DNA of 64,000 bases, taken from the NCBI GenBank assembly GCA_013398295.1, contig VZSF01004846.1:186001-250000 (forward strand), in the 5' to 3' direction. The position numbers were made by a program, and so were the translations under genes. Of the stretch, positions 26,401 to 41,400 are shown one piece after another. The DNA is from Chionis minor. Lineage: Eukaryota; Chordata; Aves; Charadriiformes; Chionididae. The notes below the pieces were generated by a model that made no database searches, had not been told where the DNA came from, and worked only from the letters and a program-made list of their open reading frames with translations. Each line of letters begins with the position of its first letter. Position 1 is the stretch's first letter.

Positions 26401-29400
26401 ACTTTCAGTCCAAAAGTCTATTACCATTGTCAGGAGGCCAAACCAAAATTGTATTTGTTAGCAGTCTTAAAGCATTACAAGTCAAAACAGAACTCAGCCA
26501 GCCAGTGGAAATGAATCCATGCTCTTTCCCTTCATGGGAAATTACCTTATCTGTGCACTCTGGCAAGACCGGTTTCCTGAGCTTCAGTTTTTTGCCACAT
26601 CAATTAGAATAAATTATCAGCTACCTCTTTTGGCTCTTTTGGAGTTCATTTATATCCCTCTTGTAAGGTGCTAGACACAATGAATAGAAATTCCTTGCAG
26701 CAACATGATGCAAACACTACCATCAAGATCAAGGTATTCTGAGTTGGAAAAAAATAGTGAATCTTTACCTCATTCTTTCAGAAGATTAACATGAGTTCAT
26801 GTAGATGATGGAGAGATTCTAAGTGATTCCTATTATGTATGTAGAGCTACATGCTACCTCACATCTTCATGAAGTTCTGGGTGTTTCAGCATATTCTTAT
26901 ATGAATGACAGTAAGGAAACTACTAAGGCCAACCTGCTGGTTAGCAATGTAATATAAGGATGGTGAGGAGCTAAAAGTAGCTAATTAAATAGCTTTTAAT
27001 AAAGTAGAAAATCAGTGAATGAGATGTACAGAAACTAGTGAAATGCACCAGTATTCCTCAAGGCTGTGTTATTTACAGTTATTACCCAGCTTTGTCTGAA
27101 ATATAAAGCTCCAAAAATATTAGAAATACATACAAAAATGAATAATTTTTTACAATCTAGTACTTTCTGTCTCAATAGTCTCACCTGTATTTTCTCACAC
27201 TTCTCAACCTGGCATAATATACCTGAAACATGCTAGTGTCTTAAGTTTAATGAGTTTTCATGCATATAACCCATGTGTCCCTTAAAGAACATGCATGTGT
27301 GTGGGTAAAAAGAGGGCGATTAGCAAAGTCCCATCTCCCCTGTAGTAATATCTTTGTTCCCGATCCTATTATCCCAAAAGCTTTGATTGCCCTCTCTTTC
27401 AGTGCAGGATAAAAGTAATCTGTGATTTATTTTTTTTCAAGTCCTGGCAGGTAGGTTATGTATAGTGTGCATTACATGTATGAAAATATGCTAGCTTTGT
27501 AACATGAGGGGTGCCATCTTGTAGTTGCAGTGGAAATTTTGCTTAAGCCTGGTAGAGCTTCTCCACGGCAAATGCCATGATGACTTCTGAAGTAGTTATT
27601 TGTATTCCAGTTCTTTGCCTTCTATGTTGGTCTTATGGCTCCTGTAGGTATTTGCACAATGCTTGTCTTGCAATTACAAAGACAAATGTAAGGAACAAAA
27701 ACTGTGGGCCCGTGGAAACAAATCTTTACACACTGCAAGTCATGTAAAAGGTTTTAGAGGGATTGCCATACTCTCAGGAAATAGCTCAACAGGAAAAGGA
27801 CTTCTCTGTCCTAACTGCAAGTACTGCAGAAATAGCAGTGGGAGTTCTGTGATCATGTGGCACATATACGGCATGAAAGGATAATGAATCCAAGGTTTCC
27901 TGTATGGCCTTCACTTGTTCATAAAGTAGGCAGTTCCAAAGGATTAATTTGAAAACACAAAGCTATAAGGTACCAGAAATAGATGCCAAATGGATGCAGT
28001 TTTATGACTAAAGTACAACCTAGATATGCTCATAAATAAATGAGTTAAGTATTTGCTTCTTTCACAAGCCTGTAGTCAGAATATTAAGTACTTAAAAAAA
28101 AAAATCAGGAAATAAAACCAAATGAAAAGCTGTGCTTATTTCCATTGCCAAGGATTCAATACCCACTTTCAGTGCTTCTACAAGCATGGTCCACTGCTGA
28201 GATTCATGGAAGCCACTCAAAGGGGACTAGGGATAATTGCCACAGAATCTCTCTTCTCACTTTCAGTGATAGAAGACACATCAGGCTGCCATCAAAATGC
28301 TTACCACACCTACTTCAGTGCATGCAGAACTAAAGAGAGCCACCCCCAATCTCATAGATAGGCCACACTCATTTCCCCTCTACTCAAACAAACTCTAAGA
28401 GACTAGGAATAACTGAATGGGTCATTAGATTTTACTGCACTTAAAGATACTATCTTCATTAGTGGGAGAGGGGATTTGAAGTGCCTGCTCCCCAAGAAAC
28501 AGACAGGATATTAGTATTCTGTGCCAGGGGCATCTATGCTTCCACAGGAGGAAGATAAGGCATGTACACAGGAACTCTGTAGCTTGTGTACTGCCCTACA
28601 AAGAATATGGTCACCTTCTGCCAAGGGCTCAAGAGCTGATGTTCATAACCCATTAGGATCTGGAGCTTTGGTTCAGGCCCCATGTCTTACTGCTGACCAG
28701 ACAAACAGAGGAGAAAACAACTCTTTCCTCATCTTTAAAAAGATTTCTCTATTTGGAACATTGCCTCTATTTAGGTCACTTGAGAGGACAATCATCATTG
28801 CTGTTTTGTGATTTATGTGAAGCTCTGTATTACACCAACTGTGAAATAAATTCTGGGCAATCAATAAGTAATTAAAACAGAACTAATAGTTGGGACATAA
28901 CTGAGAGTACAAAGTGCAGCTACAATCCAATTATTACAATTTGATCCAAAAAAAGTATCCCTCTGGGCAGCAAAATTTATTGGTGGAGATGCAGGCTTGT
29001 GGAGCATGGCTGCCAATAAACATGTTGGACACATGCTGAGCATCCTCACCCCTCCCAAAAGCTGAACACTGCTTAATCTGCCCTCTGGATAGAAGGACAA
29101 AACTGGCTCTGCTAATTCCCTCAACATCCTTGATGTTCAGCTGCACTGAGGAGGGCTTTATATTACCTCAAATATAGCTTAGTGAAAAATGGTAAAATTA
29201 CAAGGTCCATCTATTCACATCCAACCTGTAGAATCAAATGTTCAGACCTCCTTTCACAAAGCTACATGACACAACATGAAGATACGCTATATTCTTAAAC
29301 ACAAAATTTGTTTGAAAACTTAGATCTGCTATAAGAGGGTGCTGAGGCCTTAAGAGGTTCATGAAGCCAGAGCCAGACACATGACCAGGGCAGATTCCAA

Positions 29401-32400
29401 AATTCACAAGACCCGTTTGAGCAGGCAGATCAATTCACCTCATTACAAAGGAAAAGGAGCACATCAGATGATCTAAGATTGCAGTTGACTAGTTTGGGGG
29501 AGAATCTGGTCTAAGAGAGTTTGGGGTTTTTCCCTTTGCTAAGGCAATACAGAGTACCTAAATGTTCTTTCCATCCCCTAATTAACAGTCTACTACAGGT
29601 ACTTGATGTATCACGAATCTGCCAGAAGCCATTAATAGTTATTGTTAACTATACATCCAATTTTGTTTTCAGAGCAATTTTTTTTTATACTTAACTTGTC
29701 TTTCCCTAAGAAAATTATAATGTTTTAGAGGATTGCACAAAAGTTACAGCATTAACTTGATTAAACATGTGGTAGAGGACTGTGCCCACTGTGGAACTGA
29801 ATACTAAGTGCAAATACATTACGTTACTCATCCATGCCTCTGCAGAATATTGTGCATTTTGAGACTTTAAATATATCTGTCACAATCAAGGACAGAATAG
29901 TACTTTCCTGGATGGAAAGTATTGTTTTAATTTACTTGAAAAGGGACTCTATGCACATATAAAAGGGAACTTTCAGCTCAAAACTGAAACAGAGGGAAAT
30001 TGTTTCTTCAGTCTTGAACTTTGCATAGGTTATTACACGATATGGAAGCTAATTAGCCTTGGGCACATGTATGAACCTCTTTCCTAGATTCAGATTGTAG
30101 GCATGATGTTTCTGAAGCATGCATTGTTGCCTCAGTGAATCATACAAATGATAGGAAAAAAATCCCTTTTGATTCTTATGTAACAAAAATACAAATTAAA
30201 AAAATTTCCCTTCATGAAAGACTTACTGTCAAAAGACTGGAAAATGCCAGTAAAACACACCACAGTACCGCATCACCTATATCAGCAGGGATTAGTTTTG
30301 AGGCACTTTAATCTTCTCCCTGCAGGGACAGTTTGCTGACTTAGATACTTTCTGCCTCTGCTGGAAAAGAGCAGACTTGAGTGAGAACTTAACCAATGGA
30401 ACCAAACCATTCCTGCTTCATTTTCATTTATTGTTAATTCAAGAAGCTTGGCTGAGCAACAGTATACTTTCCTACTTGGATATTTCAGCTTTTGCAGATG
30501 AGCAAAATGGGAAGTGAAAACAAAAAGCAGACGGTAACATCATCATCTCTTCTTTTTCCTCACTCCTTTTCTGATCAAATTTTCCATCTGCTTCTAGTTG
30601 CTTTTACTCTTGATTTATTTTAACTACATTCACCATTGCTCACTTTCAGCCAAATACTCCAGTCTCTGAGAGATACAGAGTGCTGTTACCTACCTCTTGT
30701 GATGGCTAAAAGCAGAACTCTGTCATTCTCTTTTGACTGGCACTCACACTCGCTTCAGCTTCCATTTAGAGACATCCTATTTGGCATAACCAGTTTCACG
30801 AACATTGCAAATCTCATCCTTAAATTAGAGTCTTTACCATCTGGCCTCCTGAGTACCCTGTCTCTCAATTACTTAGCAGCAACTTCTACCTTGTTCTCTA
30901 TCATTATGTCTCAGCTTAATTTCATAAATGACTTCGGCACACGACCTGTGGACCTAATCACGCAATTCAGCTCCTCTGAGCTCTGTAGAGATCCTAGAGA
31001 GAATCACAGAAGTGTAGTAGTGCTGTGGGACATGAACTGCAATACTGGAGCACATGCATACAGAATAAATTAAGGTAGAGCGTCCTTAGAGATGCAGTCG
31101 GGATGCTTTAAGGGCTAGAATTAGTGATCATATGCTAAAGAGAGAGAAAAAACATGGGAGGGAAAGAACAAAAGAGAAAGAAGTAGAAAGGGAGGTAAGG
31201 AGGGGAAATATTTATATAGTATAGACTTATATAGTATAAGACACTGCTAGTAATAAATATTGCATCTTAATTAGTATAATTTTTAATATTGTAGCTTACC
31301 ATCGATAGCCAATTTGAGATCAGTCAGTGTAGTTCGAACTCTTGATATAACATGTTGCATGCGGTCAATTTCCTGACGAAGAAATATGTTCATGGGTTGA
31401 ACAGCTCCCATCTTTTGAAGCTGGGCTTTCACCTAAACAGGAATAGTGTAACGATTATAAAATTTAATCTCCTGTTTCCCACGCAATCATTTTTGAGAGC
31501 AAAAGGATGTTTTTTTCAATTGTATCGCGTAATTCCTGAGAAAAGAAACTTTTATGTAATAGATGGCCGTGCAAGTCCTGTCCCAACTGTAAGGTTTAGC
31601 ACAGTGTGACTCATTAGCTTATCAAAAGGAGATTCTCCATCATCCTAAGGAGGGAAAGTTCCCTCTTTTTGAAGGGACACATCAGTTCCTTCTGTCCATG
31701 TTAGGCTGTATGGTCTTAGATCTTAAAAAAAAAATCAAAAAACCACATGCTATACAAAAGCACATTCAATGGTACCTTCTTCAGATTTCCAAATTATGCT
31801 GGGTGAACTTTCTCACCTCTTCTTGCCCTGCTGAGCTGAAATAATGCTGCAAATGGAGTTTGACTTAACTAGCACAATGATAGATAAAAGCTGCTACTTC
31901 CAATAGCATGTGACTCGCTCATAAGACAAGGTGCTCATGGCTGCATTACGAGAGAGGCAAGATTGCCAGGAACAATACAGATGCCACCGAATTCTGTTAC
32001 ACCATTATGTGCACCATTTTGCAGGCAAAAGCTTTTAGCCTTCTTAGTTTTTAAGGATAACAGTTTCACTCACATTCAACAGAGAACATTTTCACGATGG
32101 AATTAGTTGTCTATGTTACTTAAGGACATGTCACAGCAACAGTAGAAAAAGTATTCCCTGTCTCACTTCAGCATAAAATGCATATACAATATGATTCAGA
32201 CGTAGACTGTATGTTCCACACGTATCAAAGATCACTGTATACAACAGTACATGAGAAAGGATTTAGTGGTATCCACAGAAATCATGGTGCCCGTATCTCA
32301 CACAGTACCAGAATTACTGATTTTTAAGACTTTCAAGTGTTTTTCCCCCACTATGACTCAGCTTTCAGAAAGCCAATGGACTTCTCTCTACCACTCAGCC

Positions 32401-35400
32401 ACATGCATCATTTTTCACACTGAAGCAGCCCGAACCCTGATCTTTGCCATAGACTCTGGAACGAAAAAGAGATCACGAACACTAAAATAAGATCCTAAAT
32501 CCAGATACCTATATGGCCATTAATTTAGCATAAAAGAGCTGACCCATAGGATCAGTTTGCTGAAATAATTTAAGTGCTTATTTTGAGCTTACTTACAAAA
32601 GATGAAGAAAGAGTTAGAAAGTCCATTATTTCAAAGAACAGAATATCATTGGAATTCAGCCAAGTAGAAGCCACAAGATTTTGTATAATATATGCTATTT
32701 CACCAAGGCCAGAATTCCACTGGATTTTGCTTTGTGTTTTTCCAAATATACATCTCATTGTATACATTTTAACATATACTATATATTATATAGTCATAAT
32801 AAACACTACTGAAGATCTTATTAAACTGAAGAGCAAGTTTCTGCAAGATGAATATAATATAGCAGTTGAGTAGTTGTAAGTGCTAGTATAAATGAGTAAA
32901 TGCTTTGACAATTTCCAATTCCCAAGTTTCATCTCCAAGCCCAATAAAATACTCTTTTTCAACTTTATATGCTACGCTCCTTGGGAGACAGCTATCAGCA
33001 AGGTTATTCATCATATTTTAATCACAAGGACCCATGAGTTTGTCAGACAGAATGTCCAAGAAATAGGTGCCAGCCAATTATGCTAATGCTTTGCAGTATG
33101 ACAGTTCATTTTACAGACTGAGTTAATGTGTCTCTTCCTGTAAAAGAGAAAAAACTACTAAAATCAGCTATCATGAGACTAGAGCTGAGATAATAAACTC
33201 TTTCTGGATAATTTACACAATGAACTATTCTGATTTTTTCATACAAAAATCAGGGAAAGCTTCTGCTTTCTGAAAATTTCACAGGAACTGATAATTCTCC
33301 TTCTTGCCAAAAAAGAAAAAAAAAACTTTGAAATTTTTTTATGCAGAATACTTAGAAATCTAGTGCATGCCACTAATAAGAAAGGAATTGCACAGAGTAT
33401 AGTCCATGCATTTTATTGTTTAAATAAGAAATACAGTTTTTCTTTTCTACAAAGTATGTGTTCCTTTTGGGGATCATTTAGAGGAAGAATTTCTCCTGTT
33501 TGAGGAAAAAGTGTATGGAAGATGTTAAAGGAGTTATTTTCCAAAATATTAATATTTATGAATCTACAAAGAGAAGATTAAATAAGTGTTTTAAAGTATT
33601 GCTGTACTGATAATCATACAATTTAACTAGCGAGCTCTCAGAATTTAAACATTCTTCTGATTTGTCTTCATGTACCTACAAAAATATCTGTAATATTTTG
33701 AACAATGGAGTGAACTGATAATGCAGAAATGTGTTAATCCATCCTAGATATGTTCACAGCACTCAGCTTGGAGCACCAAGCATAACCAGATATGAAAACT
33801 GAAAAAAATTACATACTTTCTACTTTATTGTATACAAATCAATCCTGATCTGCAGTGAGATTTCCTAGGTATATTATAGTGCCTTTTTGAAAGTCTTGCC
33901 GTTCAGATTAGTTTTAAATACCAGCTCTAAGGTATGATTGACTGTTTCTGTATTAGAATTCTTATCAAGTAATCAGATGACTTACTTCCAGTGCTGTATT
34001 TATTATGACATAAAGAGATGGATCCCGACTGACAGAAAAAAACCCTCAAAAGACAAAACTCACTAACCAAAATAGCCTTTCTGAGATTAACGTACTAATT
34101 CTATAAAGCCCACTCACAATATCTCCTTTTCTCATGCAAACAGCTGTCATCTAACATAAAACAAGGTGGTTTAAGAAAGGAGCAACTAAAATAATAATCT
34201 TAATAGCTTTGTCTACAAGATTTTGCAATGCACATCTCTCTCGTGTCAGATTCCGCTATGCACATTTTTTAGCTGTCCTCAGGTAACCAACTTCTTTGTC
34301 ACCACATATTTCACAGGATATTCTGCAGAAAAGCAGTTGCTGAACTCATGTCATTTAATGATCAGTGATCAAGTGATTATAGTAGTAACTGCCTATCATT
34401 TTCAGTAAATGCTATTTTCAATTAGACTTGCCTACTTGCTATACCCTTTGTTAGCAGAAATGGGAAGGCCATCATTCTGTGAGATGGTCTAAATAAGAGG
34501 CCTGAATCAGAAAGACAAGCTCAAGCTTTGTCCAAGCAAAGTTATTTTCAAGTGGTGTCAAGGATCTCTTCCCTGTGACATACAAGAAAGCGGGTAGTAA
34601 TATATGTAGAATATTGCTGCAGCTTTAGAGGTGGGTGGTCACCGTATCTGATAGGGTTGGTAAGTAAACCAGAGACACCTTACGAAGCATCTATGTTAGT
34701 GTTTCAGTTCAGACCCTGATTCTTTTTTGTAGCAAAAAAACTGCACTGAAATGTAGACTCCAGGCACACTAACTGGCTTAGCTTCAAATCAATCTAACCC
34801 AACAGGTATGCTTCAGGCAGTCTAACGTACTCCAGCCACTAATGGGTGTCCAGCTTACAGGCCAGACTAGAGTTAGACCAAAGGAAATTCCCCAGTAAAA
34901 TAGCTAATGCTGGCCTGGGGTCTTCAGGTGAACTCCTATTCCCATGCAATACTTGCTAATGTAGTGATAGCCTTAGCAGAGGATAAGGTGAAATCAATAC
35001 TACATGAAAATTTTAAGGAAAAAAACCATTGCTACTTGTGTTAAAAGCCAACCTCCAACAAAGTGCAGTATCTTTGGAGTGTCTCTATGTCTATTCTCTA
35101 GCAAGCTGTTTTTCAAGTTGCAAGGATAATTTTCATTATCAACTTCTACGTGTGACAGGCTGACATTTATTCTCACATCTGTCTTCACTCACATGGACTG
35201 ACTGGACCTAATCATTTTACCACTAATCTCTCTGCTACCTGTGAGGCAAGACCCAGAAGCAAAAGCAGTTATGAAAGCAGAATGCTTAGTCTGCCTCTGC
35301 CTTTGGAGTGAGAAAAATGAAGACAGTTTTAGGTCAGGAGGAAGGTTTGTTTTGCTCTTCCATCACCTGTGTCAAACTGCAGTCTGATAAAGCATGCAAA

Positions 35401-38400
35401 GGTGACTTGTTTTGTTTATACTCTTTTGGGTGGACATTGAGTCAGTTATTTGCCTGGTGAGAGGAAGCATCACAAGAGCACAACAACAAAAGAGGCAGCA
35501 TGTATACACCATGGGGTAAAACAGTTGTCCTGTTTTGAAAGTTGTTGGTTCCAAAGTCACTACGGAAGGCCAACAATTGAGAAATGAAGGCCTCTGTGTG
35601 GCAGCCTGAATTTTCTCTGAATTCACATGTATCAAGAGAAAGTACAATACCGAGCTTTGAATGTCAGCAAATAATTGGTTTCAGTACCATCCGTCCCTAA
35701 CCAAGTCTGTTGGGGTTTTAATTCTGATCCCATTCACTCCACACTTTCTAAAGGGAGCCACAGCAAAGACAGCAAAGGCACCTGCCACTTTCCCTGAAGA
35801 GTATCTTTTTTTAATTACCTTCATTTGTTTCCTCAATTTTTTGTTCTTTTTCTCCGATGATAGTATCTCTAGAACTTGATTTCCAAAGACTACCACACCG
35901 TGGCCTTACTGAATCACAATATTCTTCTAAAAGCAAACCCAAGCTGCACTGCTAGGACTAATGAATGTCTTTCTTTTTACTGCTCTCATCCAAAGAGGCA
36001 TGCGTAGGAACTCTTTTTGACACATTCCCTCAGTCTCTTACAATTTAGTATATTAGCTTTTATTTGTTTCAGGATTGTTAAACTGATCTAGTAGGTAATA
36101 ATCTCCTGAATATAGGTAATAATGTCCTGAATGACCAAATGTTGACTTAAATTGACAAACAACAGAACTCATCTCATTCCCTTTTTTTCAGACATCACAG
36201 GAAGTAATTACGTAATTAATCTCACTCCTTATACTTGCAAGCTTAATTTCATTTGCTTATTATATTGTAGTGTCTGCAAAATTCTGTTGCTTCTTCCCTC
36301 AGAGAACAGCTAAACTCCCTTTTTTTTTCTGCTCTGACTAATGAAATTCTTGGTTATATGCTAGTGAACATATTTATTTTTTTTCCTTTTGGTATTTTAG
36401 ACATCCTTTTTTTTTTAGTTTATGCAAACTTCCATTTAAAAACGTAGCTCTCTTTACAGCTTACTCCTGCCATCTCTACCCTTTCTAAGAGACTCCAGAG
36501 TAACAGAGCTTCAGTTCACATGAGAAACACATTTGATAAAGATTTTTTTCTTATTGTGTAGAGGTGGCCATACTCCTGGCCCATGAATAACTGCAGCAAA
36601 GAGATGGAACTGGGCACTAATAGCAGAGTAGGAAAATTCCCCTCCAACAAAGAAAGCATTAGTAAAGACCAAAATGAGTTCTAAGATCCAGAGAATGAGA
36701 GAAAGGGTAAATCCATTAAGCACAATGAAGATGGAAATATTGAAGAATCAGGAACTGCAAGAAATAATGCCAAATCTCATAACACTGCAGATGTAAAATC
36801 TGAAGTTGTAGTGCAGCTGACACAGCCAAACAGATATACAGAGGAACACATTATTACCAACAATAAACTGTTAAAAAATGACTAGTGGATGCTCTGTAGA
36901 GCAACTTAGAGCAACAGAATGACTAACATGATATGGAAACGAAAGGTAATTCTTGGATGGTTCTATGGAAAATTACCATGTCATCTATCAGTAATGTGGA
37001 CTGAAGAAGCGGAGTGTAAATCGAGTGGTGTGATTAATCAGAGAAGCACAATTCACAGATCAAGATGTACAGAGCCTTAGAAAACTCAGAATTACCAGGA
37101 AGAGGTGGTGATAAGAGAATGAAACAAACTTACATCTTGAGCTCTTAATACATTTACAAGAAATACCAAGGGAAAAAGTAGATCCAACGGGACATCCTCT
37201 GACTGTGCCTGTAAGAGCAAAGCCCAGGGAGGGGTGGGGAGCAAGCTGATGTAAAAGTATGAAATACTGGTTTATCATGTCTGAACATGAATCTCCTTAC
37301 TTGGGTCATAAGAGAACAGCTGTCAAGCAAGTTGAAGCAAAAGGGGTTTCCTTGAAGCTCAGAGATGTCAGAGAAGTGGTACAGAAGCAAAGAACTATGT
37401 AATTGTGAGCATCATTATAAAGATGATTGCTTATAAGAAAATAAAAACCTGCATGTATGATTGGCAGATCATGAGAAAAGATAATAGCTTGTCATACTAC
37501 TGGATGATGAGTGAAACAGCAATGAAAACAATTGGTGGTGATTTTTTTATATAGTCACATGGAAAAGTATGTATTGTACCCAAATATAGCAGTAAAATAG
37601 ACAAGTTAAGAGTGCAGGGTGGAACCCTCCGGACTCTTTGTCCTTAGCTACAGATCCTGGCTCCATAACCAGCTGTCTCCAAAGCTAAGACACTCGAGGA
37701 AGTAACTGAAAAGGGGAGGCCTACTCTATGTGTGGTTTTTGTGGATAACCTGAGTGAATAAACCAAGACGGAATGAGAGTGAATGAGACCAAGATAAAAC
37801 AGAAGAAATGCCAGAGAAAAATAGTATTTGTTCAAACCATTTAGAAGTGAAATTTGGATTAGAAAAGTATGTGTGCATTTTACAAGACTAAAAGGCACAA
37901 ATTTCCCAGGGGTAAAATCTGAGGTCAAGAATACCCTCTGGTTACAATATAAAGTCCAGTACTATTGAATCTTCTAAATATTACGAATTCTTCACGAGGA
38001 AAAAAGTTGGCAGTTTAACAAAAGAATGAAGAAATACTCCTTTGGAGGATTCAGAAAATATATTGAAAAAAATTAGCTCAATACACCTATTACAAATATG
38101 GCAAAAACATATACGCTACCCAGGCATTCAGTATTCTATTGCTATTGCAAACTGAAAAAAAAAATTTCTAAGGAGCTGAATAAAACTAGAATAAACTAGT
38201 TCCATGAAAAATCTTTGCTCTGACAGGAAGGATAAGGGAAAAGGACTCAGAAAAATCCAGGGTGTAGATCCAAGGTGTAAATTATTAAATTTCTTAAATT
38301 AGTAATTGTTATTATTATACTTACTGTATTTCATTTTACTTGATATTTATAGTATCTATTTATTATTAAATAGTAATGTGAAAACTAGAATACTGACTCC

Positions 38401-41400
38401 ATTCAAAATCAAATTCTACAAATAAATGATATACATACTATCACAGGGAATCTCTCAATAAGCAAGTGACAAACAGAAGACAGACATAAGCAGGGATGAT
38501 TGGAAAAATAACCTTATGGAGAAAGATGTTAGGAAACCTCACCAAAAAAAAAAAAGTTGCAGATTGTAAGTAGCTTGCCAAGAGGGAATGAAAAGAGAAG
38601 TTCTGAGTGGAATTACGACAGCACAGAAGAGGCTATTTATACAAGACGTATTAAGCCTGAAATGAATAGTAGAACAGAAGACAGGAAATATTGCTGTGGC
38701 CCAAGGACTATTGGTTGCAAAGTGGACATTCTAAATTGGCCAGAGAAGAAAATAAAGTATAACATAACAAGTTGCAATACTGCATACTGGGCACTCTACA
38801 AGCTTGGAGTGTGATCAGGGAAAAAAAGCACTATCAGTGCAAACCAGAATTGTGAAAAATAAAATTGTGGCAATGAGGGGTTTTCAACAATTACTCTTCA
38901 TGAAACACATGGCAAAACACCAGATCCTACTTAGTAACTGATGCAAGAGTGGTTTATGCTGCATTTTTCCATTTAATGAGACTGTTAATCAAAAATGCAA
39001 GAAAAGATTGACAAATATATCTGTTACAGCTCAAACTCTAAAAAATCTGGGGCATGAAAAGCTCCGTGGTAAAATCCATTATTCATAATGGTGGTATCAT
39101 AATAAGACCAGGTAAATTGAAAGCTCTAACCACTATAAGATTACTGATCCTTCAGAAGGAGGCACCAGTGTCCTTCTCTAAGCTACTAAGGAGGGCAAGA
39201 TTTTTCTGAAGTCTCCAATGGCTGTTCTGAGTTAAGGTGACTAATTAAGTGAATTGTGGCATTTGAAATATATGTTTCTGATGTAGGAATATTTTAGACA
39301 AGAAACCAAAACAGACTTATAAAACACTATGCATAATTTTAAGAGCTTTTTAAAACACGTGCCAGTTAAATTTAAGCAGCATAATAAAACTCATAAAACA
39401 TATACATACATACATACATAAAACACCTGTATCTATAAAGCAGCATATACCTCATGAGGGTTATAATCTGGAGGTAACTTCTCTAGCATCTCATCAGCAA
39501 GACGCCACACCACTGCTTCTCGGGTTTCCCCTCCTCCAGTGCTACTGTCTTTGGGCTGGATGCTCACTATTGTACTTAATGTCTCGTTAGCCAGGTTAGT
39601 CTGGTAAGTTATATCTGCATTAGGGTGAAGTCCAAATACCTTAAAGTAAAAGGAAAAAAAAAATCAATTTTCCTTCTTAAATTATATCAATGAAAGAATT
39701 CATGAAAATGTATAAACAAGGAAGAAAATCCTCTGCTCTATAAAACAACAGATATGAATAGGTCAGTGAAAGTATACTCATTTAACTGGTCAAGGACCAA
39801 GACTAAATGACACTAAAATATTAACATAGCCCGCATATACAATGGCATTTTCATGCATGTGAGTGGGATAATTGAACTGATCCTTTGATAGTCTTCACAT
39901 AGCAGGCTTTGGATCATGCCATGGAGAGCTATCTAGGGGTAAAACCCAATTTCTTTCCACTGGATCAGACTAAAACTTGTTGAAAACATGTGATATAGTG
40001 GATACTGACCCCTCACCACTAACTCTTTGTCTCTACAGATCTATTGCTTATTGCACCAGCTCAAGTTGATGCCCCCAATAATCAGACCAGTTACCTTTAT
40101 AACACATTTTGGTTTACTCTGTTTCTTATGTTTATAAGGGATGCAGCACACTGAATAAAATACTGCCCATATTCAAAGTACCTAAAGATTTTATGACTGG
40201 TAATATATTCAGGATATTTTATGGTTTAGCTATTTTTGGTTTAGGTCTCCCACTCCTTACTTTCCCTTCTTCTGAAATTGAATTATTTTATTTAAGATAG
40301 AGCTAGCACAGAATTACTGCAAAGCTGCCCTTTGTCTGAATGATAATAGCTTTCTCAGAAACTTCCGCTGAAATATCAGTAAGTCTATAATTGTCAGGTT
40401 GACAATTGTAACTCTTCTCCAGGAGGAATTGTACTGTGACTTATTTCACAAGTCCTCATTTAATTATAGCTATTAACTGTCTCTTACAAACTTTGAACCA
40501 CTGATCCAACAATGAGGAAGGCTTACCCTCAAACTGAGCGTCAAAGCCAAGCAATCTTCCATTTCTCACTTCTCATTTTTTATATTTTCATATTTTACAT
40601 GTTTTTCACATTTTACATATCTTACATTTACTCTGGTCCTATGTTTTTATGCAAGTGATGTATGAAGGAATACGAACAAAGAAACCAGAGTAGTAAAGCA
40701 ATGGGTGGACCAGTGTCCCGGATGTCCTGTAAATTAAGCAGCCAAATTTGTCATTCTTTTTGATTCTAAATCTCTGGGAATTTTGATTAAAAAGGGGATG
40801 TTGGATTCTGTCTTTCAGGGTTTTTTTAGCCTCATAAATCCTCAAACCCAATTGCTAAAGCTCTATACCCCTCTGAAATCAAAGTCATTTTCAAAGGGAT
40901 TGCTGAGCTCAATAGCCCTCTTTAGAAGTCAGTGTTTATTCTGATCAGAGGTTGAAATTTCATCAAAAGAGCAAGGATACAGCAATCAGACTTATTCAGT
41001 CTTTCTTTCTTAACCAAAAATGGAAAGAGGAGGAAACAATGATACACTGTTTTGACTAGCACAATATCCTTTGTGGAACAAAGAAGACTGTGAGCTTAAA
41101 AGGTTAAAGGTTTCCATGAGCAATTTTGACAGATTTTGGAATGACAGAATAAAGTCATAGCTTTCTTCATAACCTGTGAAAATGTGAAGGAGAAAAAGAT
41201 GTTTGCATTCCTGGACTGGATCCTATTTACATAAAAGTCAAAGGTAAAATTCCCCTACATCAAACCATACATATAGATTTTTTACAGGCATCAAAATACT
41301 TTAAAAATACATTGCAGCATTGTGAAATAGGTTCCCAAGTGCTTAGAAAAGCAGATCCATGAAAGTAACACCTGAAATCTGATAGAGTCAAAGTTATACA

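Larger units (their letters stand above)
21040..31299 (-). other. Dynein intron between exons J and K (largest intron here)
   Basis: A 10.3 kb intron. It contains a 26-bp tandem duplication (21395-21446), a T15 run followed by CAG (24586-24603), and a solo LTR at about 25327-25990 in the + orientation, antisense to the dynein. Outside these I see only AT-rich intronic sequence with chance frames of up to 123 codons. Confidence 0.8.
31433..39450 (-). other. Dynein intron between exons I and J
   Basis: An 8 kb intron. It holds a 21-bp imperfect tandem duplication at 36092-36133, an A-rich + strand segment at about 36500-38900 (reported as a finding) and an ATAC microsatellite close to the donor side. 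No open frame in it is recognisable. Confidence 0.8.

Noticed and set aside
38557..38814. 85-codon + strand frame that faintly suggested a retroviral protein
   Set aside because: The impression rests on a few residues only. I could not name a domain, so it is not annotated and only the composition of the region is reported.
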